A DNA stretch of 64,000 nt from Loktanella sp. 5RATIMAR09 (GTDB taxonomy: Bacteria > Pseudomonadota > Alphaproteobacteria > Rhodobacterales > Rhodobacteraceae): NCBI RefSeq assembly GCF_001419985.1, contig NZ_LJAL01000004.1:1-64000 (forward strand). Reading direction: 5' to 3'. The notes under the pieces were generated by a model. It was not told the DNA's origin, ran no database searches, and was given only the letters and a program-made list of their open reading frames with translations. Both the position numbers and the translations under genes were made by a program. This document shows positions 55,828 through 64,000 of this stretch, in pieces. Numbering within the stretch: position 1 is the stretch's first letter; every line of letters begins with the position of its first letter.

Positions 55828-57228
55828 ATGGCGGTTCAGAAACTCTATGCTGGCGCGAAACTGCGCGAATTGCGCGGCAGGCTGGCGCTGACGCAGAAGG
55901 CCTTTGCCGAAAAGCTGGGCGTGTCGCTGCCCTACCTCAACCAAATGGAAAACAACAACAGGCCGGTATCGACGGCAGTTGTACTTGGGTTGGCGCAGGA
56001 ATTCGGCTTTGACGTCACCGAACTGCAATCAGGCGATGAGGCCCGCCTTGTCAGCGACATGCGAGAGGCGCTGGCCGATCCGGTGTTTACCGGCCCCGCC
56101 CCTGCGCTCGCGGATATGCGCCTTGCTGCGGCCAACGCCCCTGCCCTTGCGCGCGCCTTTCTTGATCTGCATGCCGCCTACCGCCAGACCCATGAAAGGC
56201 TGGCGTCGCTGGACGAAGCCTTGGGCCGCGAAGATGCCCGCCTGCGCCCCAGCCCATGGGAAGAGGTACGCGATTTCTTTCATTATTGCGATAACTACAT
56301 CGACGCGGTCGATCGCGCAGCCGAACGGTTTGCCAGCCGCATAAACCCCGGCGAGGCAATGGCAGATGCCGCCGTGCGCATGCTGGGCAGCCACGGGATC
56401 ACCACGGTGTTCAAAGACGCCGCCGACATGCGGCACTTTGATCCGGCGACCAAGACCTTGACCATTTCACAATATGCTAGTCGCGCCACACAGACCTTTC
56501 AGCTTCTGCTGCAACTGGCTCTTGTCGCCCAAGAGCCGCTGTTGGAAGCCACACTGGACCTTGCGCGCTTTCAGTCGGACGAGGCGCGCAGCATCGCCAA
56601 AGTGGGACTGGCAAATTATTTCGCAGGGGCCGCGCTGATGCCCTACGGCGCATTTCTGTCAGCGGCCCAAGCCACGCGGCACGACCTCGAAGTCCTATCG
56701 GCGCGGTTTGGCGCATCCATCGAACAGGTCGCGCACCGGCTGTCCACGCTGCAGCGCCCCGGTGCCAAAGGCATCCCGTTCTTTTTTGTCCGCGTCGATC
56801 AGGCGGGTACGATCACGAAACGGCACTCGGCCACGACTCTGCAATTTGCACGCTATGGCGGGGCGTGTCCGCTGTGGAATGTGCATCAGGCATTCGAATT
56901 GCCCGGGCAATTCCTGCGCCAACTGGCCGAAACACCCGACGGGGTGCGCTATTTCTGCCTTGCGCGCGATGTGAGCAAATCGGGCGGCGCCTATAATGTC
57001 CCGACCCGTCGCTACGCCATCGGGCTGGGGTGTGAGGTCAAACATGCGCCCGCTTTGGTCTATGCCGACCACATGGATCTGGGCGCAGCCGAGACCTATG
57101 CCCCGATCGGGATTTCGTGCCGGATTTGCGAGAGACGCAACTGCCACCAACGCTCTGTCCCGCCATTGGAACGGCAATTGCGCGTTGACCCCGACCGTCG
57201 CGGCATCCTGCCCTATCAGCTTGACTAA
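55828..57228 (+). CDS. pccR: Short-chain fatty acyl-CoA regulator (PccR/ScfR family)
   Basis: Protein of 466 residues. The N-terminal HTH_XRE domain reads KLRELRGRLALTQKAFAEKLGVSLPYLNQMENNNRPVSTAVVLGLAQEFG. The C-terminal part has the ScfR-family zinc/CoA-binding region (PGQFLRQLAETPDGVRYFCLARDVSKSGGAYNVPTRRYAIGLGC) and a final cysteine cluster ISCRICERRNCHQRSVPPLERQL. In Rhodobacter PccR activates propionyl-CoA carboxylase genes in response to short acyl-CoA. Here it lies next to pccB and its motif is found before pccB and before itself. Confidence 0.93.
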   Translation: MAVQKLYAGAKLRELRGRLALTQKAFAEKLGVSLPYLNQMENNNRPVSTAVVLGLAQEFGFDVTELQSGDEARLVSDMREALADPVFTGPAPALADMRLAAANAPALARAFLDLHAAYRQTHERLASLDEALGREDARLRPSPWEEVRDFFHYCDNYIDAVDRAAERFASRINPGEAMADAAVRMLGSHGITTVFKDAADMRHFDPATKTLTISQYASRATQTFQLLLQLALVAQEPLLEATLDLARFQSDEARSIAKVGLANYFAGAALMPYGAFLSAAQATRHDLEVLSARFGASIEQVAHRLSTLQRPGAKGIPFFFVRVDQAGTITKRHSATTLQFARYGGACPLWNVHQAFELPGQFLRQLAETPDGVRYFCLARDVSKSGGAYNVPTRRYAIGLGCEVKHAPALVYADHMDLGAAETYAPIGISCRICERRNCHQRSVPPLERQLRVDPDRRGILPYQLD

Positions 57229-57273
57229 ACGACGCATTCCCGCTGCTATGATGACATACAGGGAGGAACGCTC

Positions 57274-57726
57274 ATGGAACTGAAAGGTTCAAAAGTCATT
57301 GCCGCCGATATTGATACGGTCTGGAGACATCTCAACTCACCCGAGACGCTCAAGGCCTGCATTCCGGGCTGTGAGGAGTTGACCGGTTCGCCCGAAGAGG
57401 GCTTTGCCGCAGTGGTCAAACAAAAGGTCGGTCCGGTGAAGGCCACCTTCAAAGGCGAAGTGACACTGGAAAACGTGGTTCCCGGCAAGAGCTATACCAT
57501 CGTCGGCGAAGGCAAAGGCGGCGTTGCCGGCTTTGCAAAGGGCGGGGCCGATGTGGTGCTGACCGAAGTCGACGGCGGCACCGAGCTGGCCTATGATGTG
57601 GAGGCCAAAGTGGGCGGCAAACTGGCCCAGTTAGGGAGCCGGATTATCGGGGGATTCGCCCGCAAGATGGCGGACGAATTCTTTGAGCGGTTCCAGAACG
57701 TCGTCGAAGACGGTGAAGCGGCCTGA
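57274..57726 (+). CDS. CoxG-like SRPBCC family protein
   Basis: Protein of 150 residues of the START/SRPBCC-like CoxG family: MELKGSKVIAADIDTVWRHLNSPETLKACIPGCEELTG is the typical start, and GRIIGGFARKMADEFFERFQ-like ending (here SRIIGGFARKMADEFFERF). CoxG helps recruit CO dehydrogenase to the membrane in carboxydotrophs, but most relatives have unknown roles; no cox genes are nearby. Preceded by GGAGG. Convergent with the YdcH gene without a gap. Confidence 0.85.
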   Translation: MELKGSKVIAADIDTVWRHLNSPETLKACIPGCEELTGSPEEGFAAVVKQKVGPVKATFKGEVTLENVVPGKSYTIVGEGKGGVAGFAKGGADVVLTEVDGGTELAYDVEAKVGGKLAQLGSRIIGGFARKMADEFFERFQNVVEDGEAA

Positions 57727-57966
57727 TCAGGCCGCCCGCAGCGCCGCAGCGACCTGATCTTTCAGCAACATGCGCTGTTTGCGCATCTCGCTCATGTGCA
57801 GGTCATCCGTGGGTTCGACGTCTGTTTCGGCCCGATGGATCGCGCGGTTCAGCGCGTGGTATTCCTCGTAAATCTTGGCGAAATGCGCATCATTTTCCTT
57901 GAGCGATTGCATCGCTGCGATCTGGTCTGGAAACTCTTCGATAAGTTCGTGCGGTGTGTGCGACAT
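57727..57966 (-). CDS. YdcH family protein (DUF465)
   Basis: Protein of 79 residues from MSHTPHELIEEFPDQIAAMQSLKENDAHFAKIYEEYHALNRAIHRAETDVEP (57966), the complete DUF465/YdcH pattern, followed by DDLHMSEMRKQRMLLKDQVAAALR. Small, helical, of unknown function. AAGGACC precedes the ATG. Immediately convergent with the CoxG-like gene. Confidence 0.88.
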   Translation of the reverse strand: MSHTPHELIEEFPDQIAAMQSLKENDAHFAKIYEEYHALNRAIHRAETDVEPTDDLHMSEMRKQRMLLKDQVAAALRAA

Positions 57967-58039
57967 CACAGTGGTCCTTTTTTGATTGGTCACTGTGATC
58001 CTAGTGTCCCCAAGCAGGGCCTTCATTGATCCGGATCAA

Positions 58040-58684
58040 TTAACGGCGGGCCGCGCGCCATCCTGCGGCTTCGGCCTCGGCCCGCGTGCAAAACCACCGT
58101 TCGCCATTGGCGGGGTTGATGCGGGTGCGGTCGTAATGTTCCTGTCCGGGCATATGATAGATGCGCCCCGAGGACGAGATATTGCCTTTGATGGCGCAAT
58201 TTCGGTTCGGTACCGGATCCTCCGCGAAGCGGGTTGCGCGAAAATCGGATGGCATCTGCACGTCCACAGCCCAGAGCCCGCGTTCTGCAATCGCGGCGGC
58301 CTTTTCATCCAGATCATAGGTTTCAGAATAGCGCCGGAAGGCCCATGCCATGCCGGAATAGACAATCAACTGGCCCATATCCTGCCCATCTACCGCGCAT
58401 TGCGCCACAATCCGCCCGTACCGGTCGATGTCGCGCTGTTGGCAGCGGGCGTATGTGCCTTCAAAGCGATTGCGCACCGCATCGCGGGTCCAGGCCCCGC
58501 AATCCCACTGCCGCCCGTCCGCCGAACAGGGTTGCCCCATTTCGGGCGCATCAATCCCGAAAAGCCGCACCCGTGTGCCCCCCACGTCGATCGTGTCGGC
58601 ATCAATCACGCGGACTGTCCCGTTCGGGGCCGCAAACGCAGGGGTGGCGATGAGCGCCACAAGAAGGGTCAGAATGCGAAACAT
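58040..58684 (-). CDS. Secreted thermonuclease (SNase) family protein
   Basis: Protein of 214 residues with signal peptide MFRILTLLVALIATPAFA. The SNase OB-fold shows GTVRVIDADTIDVGGTRVRLFGIDAPEMGQPC with the catalytic Arg and Asp/Glu, and DRYGRIVAQCAVDGQDMGQLIVYSGMAWAFRRY with the second catalytic Arg. The C-terminal 60 residues add a small cysteine-containing part (NCAIKGNISSSGRIYHMPGQEHYDRTRINPANGERWFCTRAEAEAAGW), resembling an excalibur-like calcium-binding motif. Extracellular or periplasmic nuclease. Confidence 0.88.
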   Translation of the reverse strand: MFRILTLLVALIATPAFAAPNGTVRVIDADTIDVGGTRVRLFGIDAPEMGQPCSADGRQWDCGAWTRDAVRNRFEGTYARCQQRDIDRYGRIVAQCAVDGQDMGQLIVYSGMAWAFRRYSETYDLDEKAAAIAERGLWAVDVQMPSDFRATRFAEDPVPNRNCAIKGNISSSGRIYHMPGQEHYDRTRINPANGERWFCTRAEAEAAGWRAARR

Positions 58685-58768
58685 TCCCTGATTTAGAGAC
58701 CCGTTACGCCCTGCTTCAAGCCCGAATGGGTATAAAGGTTAAAAAAGTGTTAACATGCCACAGCGCGC

Positions 58769-60427
58769 TCACCGCTGCTGCGTTTCCCAGTCGGGATGGA
58801 TCCATGGCCGATCATTGGAAGGCGCCAGCGGGTGCCGTTGAAGAATATGATCCGCCGCTTTCTCGCCAACCATGATCGAGGGGCCGTTGGTGTTGCCATT
58901 GGTCACACGCGGGAAGATCGAACTGTCCGCCACGCGCAGACCCGCGACCCCGATTACACGGGTCTCGGGATCAACAACTGCCATCGGATCGTTTACATCG
59001 CCCATCCTGCAGGTGCCGCAGGGATGATAGGCGCTTTCGGCATGTTCACGGATCACGGCGTCAAGTTCTTCATCGGTTTGCGCATCCTCACCCGGCTGGA
59101 TTTCATGACCGCGGAATTCATCGAATGCCGGTTGCGCAAAAATCTCGCGCGTCAGGCGGATACAGGTGCGGAAATCCTCCCAGTCCTGCGGATGGGACAT
59201 GTAGTTGAATTCGATTTTCGGGTGGTCATTCGGGTCGGCTGACCGCAAGGTCACCTGCCCGCGCGATTGGGATCGCATCGGCCCGACATGCGCTTGGAAG
59301 CCGTGACCTTCGGGAACGATTTTTCCATCATAGCTCACAGCAATCGGCAAGAAATGGTATTGGATATCGGGATAATTCACGCCGGCTTTGGAGCGGATGA
59401 AACCTGCGCTTTCGAACTGGTTCGAACTGCCCAAACCGGTCTTCCACAACAACCACTCCAGCCCGATCCTGGCTTTGCCGCGGATGTTCCAATGCGCGAA
59501 AAGCGAGACCGGTTTTGTCGCGGCCTGCTGGATGTAGAGTTCCAGATGGTCCTGCAGGTTCTGGCCGACACCGGGGCGGTCGGCGACAACCGCGATCCCG
59601 TGTTCTTGCAGGTGGGCGGCGGGGCCAATGCCCGAAAGCATCAGCAGTTTGGGTGAATTCAGCGACGAGGCCGCGATAATGACTTCTTTGTTGGCTTTGA
59701 TCACCTCGATCTTCTTGCCACGGCTGACCTCAACCCCCACAGCGCGGCCGTTCTCGATCACGATGCGCCGCGCAAGGGCATGGGTGATCGTGCAGTTAGG
59801 CCGCTTGAGCGCAGGGCGCAGATAGGCCGTTGCCGCAGACCAGCGTTTGCCTTGGTAGATCGTGGCGTCAAACGGTCCGAAACCCTCCTGCTGTTCGCCG
59901 TTATAATCATCGGTGACAGGATACCCAGCCTGGCGGCCCGCGGCGACAAAAGCGCGTGTGAGGGGGTTTTTGCGCGGGCCGCGCGTGACATGCAGCGGGC
60001 CGTCTTTGCCGCGCCATTCGGGATCACCGCCATGACCGCTGTCGTGCCAGTGCTCCATCCGTTTGAAATATGGGAGCACATCGGCGTAGGACCAGCCGTG
60101 CGCGCCGCTTTCTGCCCAGTGATCATAATCGCAGGCGTGCCCGCGCACATAGATCATGCCATTGATCGAGGATGACCCACCAATGACCTTGCCACGGGGT
60201 GTCACCAGTTGGCGGCCGCCAAGATGTGGTTCGGGTTCGGATTTCATCCCCCAGTCATAGCGGGACATATTCATCGGATAGGACAGTGCGGCCGGCATCT
60301 GGATGAACGGGCCGGCATCGGACCCGCCGTATTCGATAATCAGCACCTGTTTGCCCGCTTCTGCCAGACGGTAGGCAATCGCGCAGCCAGCCGAGCCTGC
60401 GCCGACGATGACATAATCAGCCTGCAT
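58769..60427 (-). CDS. betA: Choline dehydrogenase
   Basis: Protein of 552 residues from [21 protein letters not shown] (60427), with AAGGGG upstream; this gives the FAD-binding GAGSAG motif. GMC oxidoreductase landmarks: [49 protein letters not shown], and the C-terminal [57 protein letters not shown] with the catalytic histidine. It oxidises choline to betaine aldehyde. Last gene of the betI-betC-betA unit; no betB follows in the window. Confidence 0.96.
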   Translation of the reverse strand: MQADYVIVGAGSAGCAIAYRLAEAGKQVLIIEYGGSDAGPFIQMPAALSYPMNMSRYDWGMKSEPEPHLGGRQLVTPRGKVIGGSSSINGMIYVRGHACDYDHWAESGAHGWSYADVLPYFKRMEHWHDSGHGGDPEWRGKDGPLHVTRGPRKNPLTRAFVAAGRQAGYPVTDDYNGEQQEGFGPFDATIYQGKRWSAATAYLRPALKRPNCTITHALARRIVIENGRAVGVEVSRGKKIEVIKANKEVIIAASSLNSPKLLMLSGIGPAAHLQEHGIAVVADRPGVGQNLQDHLELYIQQAATKPVSLFAHWNIRGKARIGLEWLLWKTGLGSSNQFESAGFIRSKAGVNYPDIQYHFLPIAVSYDGKIVPEGHGFQAHVGPMRSQSRGQVTLRSADPNDHPKIEFNYMSHPQDWEDFRTCIRLTREIFAQPAFDEFRGHEIQPGEDAQTDEELDAVIREHAESAYHPCGTCRMGDVNDPMAVVDPETRVIGVAGLRVADSSIFPRVTNGNTNGPSIMVGEKAADHILQRHPLAPSNDRPWIHPDWETQQR

Positions 60428-60564
60428 CAGCGCGCCCCTTGCGCCTGACGGCGCGTGTCGCGGGGCGAAGACTGCGCGCAAGCGCGTGACAAGCAGGTGT
60501 TGGCAGAGTGGCGCATAGGGCAGAAGCCTCCGGCGGAAGTTTGAAGGGACATGGAAAGACGCGG

Positions 60565-62073
60565 TTATTCACCGCGCGGAAAGCGCTGGTTCTCTTCGAG
60601 CACATTGAGGTCCATGTGATTGCGCATGTAGCGTTCGGAGGCCTTTTGCAGCGGCTGGTAGTCCCATGGGTAATAATTGCCGTTGCGCAATGCTTCATAC
60701 ACCACCCAGCGGCAGGCCTGCGATTGGCGCACGGCTGCGTCGAATGTGGCAAGATCCCAGCGCGTTTCGGATTTGGCGCGTAGTTGGGCAAGCGTGCCTT
60801 GATGGGCGGGAATATCGGCGAGGTTCACCAGTTCATGCGGATCTGTCTCCAGATCGAACAGCTGATCAGGGTCCAGCGCGCAGCGGGTGTATTTCCATTT
60901 GCCATAGCGCAGGCATACCAAGGGCGCTTCGCTTCCTTCGGCGGCGTATTCCATGGCGACAGGTGTATCGCGGCTACCGCCTTGGCCCAGCGGCACGAGG
61001 CTTTCGCCCGTGGTCCAAGGGGCGACTTCGGACATATCGACGCCTGCCAGTTCACACAGCGTCGGTGTCACGTCGATTGTGCTGACAGGGGTCTTGTGCA
61101 GGCCCGGTGCCATGTCAGGACTGGCGATCATCAAGGGAACGCGTGCGGAGCCTTCAAAGAACGACATCTTGAACCACAGCCCCCGCTCGCCCAGCATATC
61201 GCCGTGGTCGGAAACGAAAACGATTGTCGCCTCTTGCCGCGTCTCCTGAAGCGTCTGGAGTATCTCTCCGATCTTGTCGTCGAGATAAGAGATATTGGCG
61301 AAATAGGCGCGGCGCGCGCGTTTGATATGGTCTTCGGTGATGTCGAAGTTATCGCGATCGTTGGCGTCGAGGATGCGTTTGGAATGGGCGTCCTGATCGT
61401 CGTAGGGGATCGGTCCGACCTGCGGCAGCAGGTGCTCGCAATCGGCGTAGAGGTCCCAGTATTTCTTGCGTGCCACATAGGGGTCATGTGGGTGCGTAAA
61501 GCTTACGGTCAGGCACCATGGCCGTGCGTCGTGACCGCGTGACAGGTCGTAGAGCTTGCGGGTTGCGTTATAGCAAACCTCGTCATCATACTCCATCTGG
61601 TTGGTGATCTCGGCGACACCCGCGCCCGTCACAGACCCCATGTTGTGATACCACCAGTCGATGCGTTCACCGGGTTTGCGGTAGTCAGGTGTCCAACCGA
61701 AATCGGCGGGATATATGTCCGTGGTCAGACGTTCCTCGAAGCCGTGCATCTGATCGGGGCCAACGAAATGCATCTTGCCCGACAGGCAGGTCTGATAGCC
61801 CGCGCGCCGCAAATGATGCGCATAGGTCGGAATGGATGAGGCAAACTCAGCCGCGTTGTCGTAGACACCCGTCCGCGATGGCAAGAGCCCCGACATGAAC
61901 GACGCCCGTCCCGGCGCACAGAGCGGGGATGCCGTATAGGCATTGGCAAAGCGCGTGGAGCGCGCGGCCAGCGCTTTGAGATGCGGCGCATGCAGCCAAT
62001 CGGCAGGCCCATCGGGAAACACTGTGCCGTTGAGTTGGTCGACCATGATGATCAGGATATTGGGGTGTGTCAT
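60565..62073 (-). CDS. betC: Choline-sulfatase
   Basis: Protein of 502 residues. The sulfatase signature is [13 protein letters not shown], with C52 in C-x-P-x-R as the residue converted to formylglycine. Metal ligands are in VDQLNG near the start and in [30 protein letters not shown]. The C-terminal choline-sulfatase extension runs from [46 protein letters not shown]. It releases sulfate and choline from choline-O-sulfate. Overlaps betI by ATGA. Confidence 0.95.
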   Translation of the reverse strand: MTHPNILIIMVDQLNGTVFPDGPADWLHAPHLKALAARSTRFANAYTASPLCAPGRASFMSGLLPSRTGVYDNAAEFASSIPTYAHHLRRAGYQTCLSGKMHFVGPDQMHGFEERLTTDIYPADFGWTPDYRKPGERIDWWYHNMGSVTGAGVAEITNQMEYDDEVCYNATRKLYDLSRGHDARPWCLTVSFTHPHDPYVARKKYWDLYADCEHLLPQVGPIPYDDQDAHSKRILDANDRDNFDITEDHIKRARRAYFANISYLDDKIGEILQTLQETRQEATIVFVSDHGDMLGERGLWFKMSFFEGSARVPLMIASPDMAPGLHKTPVSTIDVTPTLCELAGVDMSEVAPWTTGESLVPLGQGGSRDTPVAMEYAAEGSEAPLVCLRYGKWKYTRCALDPDQLFDLETDPHELVNLADIPAHQGTLAQLRAKSETRWDLATFDAAVRQSQACRWVVYEALRNGNYYPWDYQPLQKASERYMRNHMDLNVLEENQRFPRGE

Positions 62074-62654
62074 TGGATCCGTCCCGCCAGTTCAATATGT
62101 AAAAGGGCCAGCGCCTGCTGCGTTGCGTCGGACTGCTCGGATGACATGCGCGACAGCCCCTGTCGCAGGTAAAGCCCGTCGATCAGTGCAGCGATTCGCG
62201 TTGCGGCACCTTCGGCGCGATCACCGATAAGCGGGCGCAGGTCGCACAGCAGATTGCTGTGCAGCCGCCGCTGATAAATGCGCAGCAACGCATGCGCATT
62301 GGTGGAAGTCTGGGCCAGCACATAGAAATTCAGCCATGCGGCAATCACTTCCGGCTGAAAGTTGGTTGCCGTAAATCCTGCGCGAATGATCGCTTCCAGC
62401 CGCTCTTTATGGCCTTTGGCCTGCTTCAGCGCGCTGCTTGCTTCGTGTCTGTACTCTGAAAGCGTATGGCGCATGGCCGCCAGAAATATCTGCTCTTTGC
62501 CGCCAAAATAGTGATGCGCCAGTGCTGACGACATGCCCGCACGCTTGGCAATATTGCTGACCGTCACGTCAAGATTTCCGACAGCACCGATTTCGTCAAT
62601 CGTGGCTTTCACTAAGGCTGCGCGGCGGATAGGCTCCATTCCAAGCTTGGGCAT
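62070..62654 (-). CDS. betI: Transcriptional repressor BetI
   Basis: Protein of 194 residues of the TetR family. The N-terminal HTH is LVKATIDEIGAVGNLDVTVSNIAKRAGMSSALAHHYFGGKEQIFLAAMRHTL, with the BetI-typical SSALAHHYFGGKEQIF. The ligand domain contains AEAIIRAGFTATNFQPEVIAAWLNFYVLAQ-like sequence (here LEAIIRAGFTATNFQ). BetI represses choline uptake and conversion genes and is released by choline. It is the first gene of the leftward unit and divergent from choX. Confidence 0.94.
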   Translation of the reverse strand: MPKLGMEPIRRAALVKATIDEIGAVGNLDVTVSNIAKRAGMSSALAHHYFGGKEQIFLAAMRHTLSEYRHEASSALKQAKGHKERLEAIIRAGFTATNFQPEVIAAWLNFYVLAQTSTNAHALLRIYQRRLHSNLLCDLRPLIGDRAEGAATRIAALIDGLYLRQGLSRMSSEQSDATQQALALLHIELAGRIQ

Positions 62655-62698
62655 CTTTTCCTCGTTACAGGTGTGTCCGGGCAGATAATTGGTTCTTT

Positions 62699-62712
62699 AT
62701 TGACTCGTCAAT
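62699..62712. promoter_or_regulatory. BetI-like operator
   Basis: Between betI and choX, ATTGACTCGTCAAT at 62699-62712 is an inverted repeat (TTGAC/GTCAA with two bases between), followed by CAAG. It resembles the TTATTGA...TCAAT layout of the E. coli BetI operator. It overlaps the region where both promoters must lie. Confidence 0.6.
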
Positions 62713-62734
62713 CAAGAAAAACTGGGAGAACGAT

Positions 62735-63658
62735 ATGAAACTGAAATCAACCCTTTCTGTGCTGGCGATCTGCGCGGCCGTGCCGGCCTTTGCGGACTGC
62801 GACACCGTCACCTTCTCTGATGTGGGCTGGACCGATATTACCGCAACAACAGCCGCGACAACTGTCGTGCTGGAAGCACTTGGATATGACACTGATATCA
62901 AGGTACTTTCCGTTCCAGTGACCTACATCTCGCTGGCCGAAGGCGATGTGGATGTGTTTCTGGGCAACTGGATGCCGACTATGGAAGCCGATATCGCACC
63001 CTACCGCGAAGCAGGCACTGTCGATACGGTCCGCGCGAACCTTGAAGGAGCCAAATATACGCTTGCTGTGAACCGCGCGGCTGCGGATATGGGGATCGCG
63101 ACTTTTGCCGATATTGCGGCAAATGCAGATGCGCTGGACGGCAAAATCTACGGCATCGAACCCGGCAACGATGGCAACCGTCTGATCATGGATATGATCG
63201 CGGCCGATGCATTCGGCCTGAGTGACTTTGAAGTCGTCGAAAGTTCCGAGCAAGGCATGCTGGCGCAGGTTGACCGTGCCTCTGGCCGTGATGAGCCGAT
63301 TGTTTTCCTGGGCTGGGAACCCCACCCGATGAACGCCAATTTCGATATGTCCTATCTGGAAGGTGGCGATGACTGGTTCGGGCCGAACCTGGGTGGAGCC
63401 ACTGTCTATACAAATACCTCTGCCGGTTATGTGAACAGCTGCCCGAATGTCGGCACGCTTCTCAACAATCTGGAATTCTCGCTTTCCATGGAGAACGAGA
63501 TCATGGGTGCGATCCTGAATGACGGCGCAGACCCCGCGGATGCCGCGACTGCATGGCTGAAAGCCAATCCAGATGCCTACGTTTCATGGCTGAACGGCGT
63601 GACCACCAAAGACGGTGGTGACGCGGTCACAGCCGTGAACGCCGCCTTGGGCATGTAA
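62735..63658 (+). CDS. choX: Choline ABC transporter substrate-binding protein
   Basis: Protein of 307 residues with signal peptide MKLKSTLSVLAICAAVPAFA. It is an OpuAC-type periplasmic binding protein: CDTVTFSDVGWTDITATTAATTVVLEALGYD, and the conserved VFLGNWMPTMEADIAPY, with ligand-binding aromatic residues in FLGWEPHPMNANFDM and in EGGDDWFGPN. GGGAG lies before the ATG. It delivers choline to the ChoWV permease/ATPase. Followed by a terminator and choW. Confidence 0.95.
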   Translation: MKLKSTLSVLAICAAVPAFADCDTVTFSDVGWTDITATTAATTVVLEALGYDTDIKVLSVPVTYISLAEGDVDVFLGNWMPTMEADIAPYREAGTVDTVRANLEGAKYTLAVNRAAADMGIATFADIAANADALDGKIYGIEPGNDGNRLIMDMIAADAFGLSDFEVVESSEQGMLAQVDRASGRDEPIVFLGWEPHPMNANFDMSYLEGGDDWFGPNLGGATVYTNTSAGYVNSCPNVGTLLNNLEFSLSMENEIMGAILNDGADPADAATAWLKANPDAYVSWLNGVTTKDGGDAVTAVNAALGM

Positions 63659-63667
63659 GACAACATT

Positions 63668-63699
63668 GACAGGCCCCCACGCGGGGCCTGTCTTTTTTC
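63668..63699 (+). terminator. Intrinsic terminator between choX and choW
   Basis: GACAGGCCCC pairs with GGGGCCTGTC around a four-base loop, followed by TTTTTTC. It sits 10 bases after choX and 19 before choW, so partial termination would give more binding protein than permease. Confidence 0.85.
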
Positions 63700-63717
63700 T
63701 AAAGAAGAAGGTGCAGC

Positions 63718-64000
63718 ATGGATTGGCTGACGGAAAATAAAATTCCGATTGGAGCATGGGCGAAATCCATCTTTGACTGGATGAACAACAACCTCAGCTT
63801 TTTCTTCGACTGGCTGTCCGACACGATGGAGGCGCTGATCGACGCGATCCTCTGGGTGCTTGAGACACCGCATCCGTTTTTTATTATCGCCGCTTTCGCA
63901 GCCCTCACTTGGTTGTTGCAACGCAACTGGAAAACACCACTCTTCATCGTTGCGGGGTTTTTGTTCATCCTGAATCAGGACTACTGGGAAGAGACGATGC
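63718..64000 (+). CDS. choW: Choline ABC transporter permease, truncated by window end
   Basis: The first 94 residues of a permease from the ATG at 63718 (MDWLTENKIPIGAWAKSIFDWMNNN), with AAGGTG upstream. The N-terminal pattern GAWAKSIFDWMNNNLSFFFDWLSDTMEALIDAILWVLETPHPF followed by membrane helices (FIIAAFAALTWLL, PLFIVAGFLFILN) is that of ChoW/ProW permeases. The inner-membrane half of the ChoXWV choline transporter; the rest and choV lie outside the window. Confidence 0.92.
   Translation, partial: MDWLTENKIPIGAWAKSIFDWMNNNLSFFFDWLSDTMEALIDAILWVLETPHPFFIIAAFAALTWLLQRNWKTPLFIVAGFLFILNQDYWEETM

Overview
The window looks like a chromosomal segment of a marine alphaproteobacterium of the Roseobacter group (Rhodobacteraceae). 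This is inferred from gene content and order: ybjN/proC/csaA-like, proS/peroxiredoxin/DUF2937/lolC/lolD, AI-2E/hdaA/ppk/ppx, pccB/pccA/scpA with a PccR-type regulator, betI/betC/betA with choX/choW, and many Rhodobacteraceae-type small proteins (DUF1194, DUF4166, DUF2937, Hint-domain, UbiK, YdcH). The DNA is GC-rich with high-GC third positions. I saw no tRNA, rRNA, CRISPR array, transposase, integrase or phage gene, so most of the window is ordinary core chromosome with a few accessory patches.

Layout. 1-880: a truncated minus-strand membrane ORF and about 700 bases with nothing convincing. 879-3646: 2OG-Fe(II) oxygenase-like protein, glyoxalase I and two overlapping DUF1194 proteins. 3647-4043: between convergent genes, a compact 125-base element that folds on paper into a closing helix plus three arms (candidate RNA). 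4044-7530: MarR regulator, sdhE, XRE regulator, aspartate aminotransferase, copper chaperone PCu(A)C and partner. 7598-13158: hydroxyacid dehydrogenase, CsaA-like protein, proC and ybjN, with a secreted PilJ/NarX-domain protein lying between proC and ybjN. 13390-18282: M42 peptidase, an orphan secreted protein, ubiK, then the tightly overlapping lgt-midA-pgeF operon. 18519-24117: Hint-domain protein, MATE exporter, NicO/DUF1007 metal pair, DUF4166/epimerase pair. 24236-29976: parE, two low-GC small membrane proteins, a repeat mosaic, a third DUF1194 gene broken by one in-frame TAG, two c-type cytochromes and a DUF3047 protein.

30060-34690 (minus) is proS, peroxiredoxin, DUF2937, lolC and lolD. 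34914-41625 holds an AI-2E family permease, hdaA, ppk and ppx, with an oppositely oriented glycosyltransferase between ppk and ppx. 41932-46214 holds a PP2C phosphatase, an EEP nuclease/phosphatase, a TerB/J-domain protein, a GNAT acetyltransferase and a VOC protein.

46225-57228 is a propionyl-CoA assimilation region: methylmalonyl-CoA mutase (scpA), pccA, pccB and the regulator PccR, with TTTGCAAA-type motifs before pccB, before the regulator itself and, more weakly, before scpA. 58769-64000 is a choline-O-sulfate/choline locus: betI-betC-betA transcribed leftward and choX-choW rightward, sharing a promoter region with a BetI-like dyad. betB does not follow betA here.

The items most worth a second look are the candidate structured RNA at 3679-3803, the nonsense-interrupted DUF1194 gene at 27706-28428, the shared PccR-type motif, the PilJ-domain insertion between ybjN and proC, a cluster of DnaA-box-like sites at 13243-13337 and a centred 41-bp dyad after pgeF.
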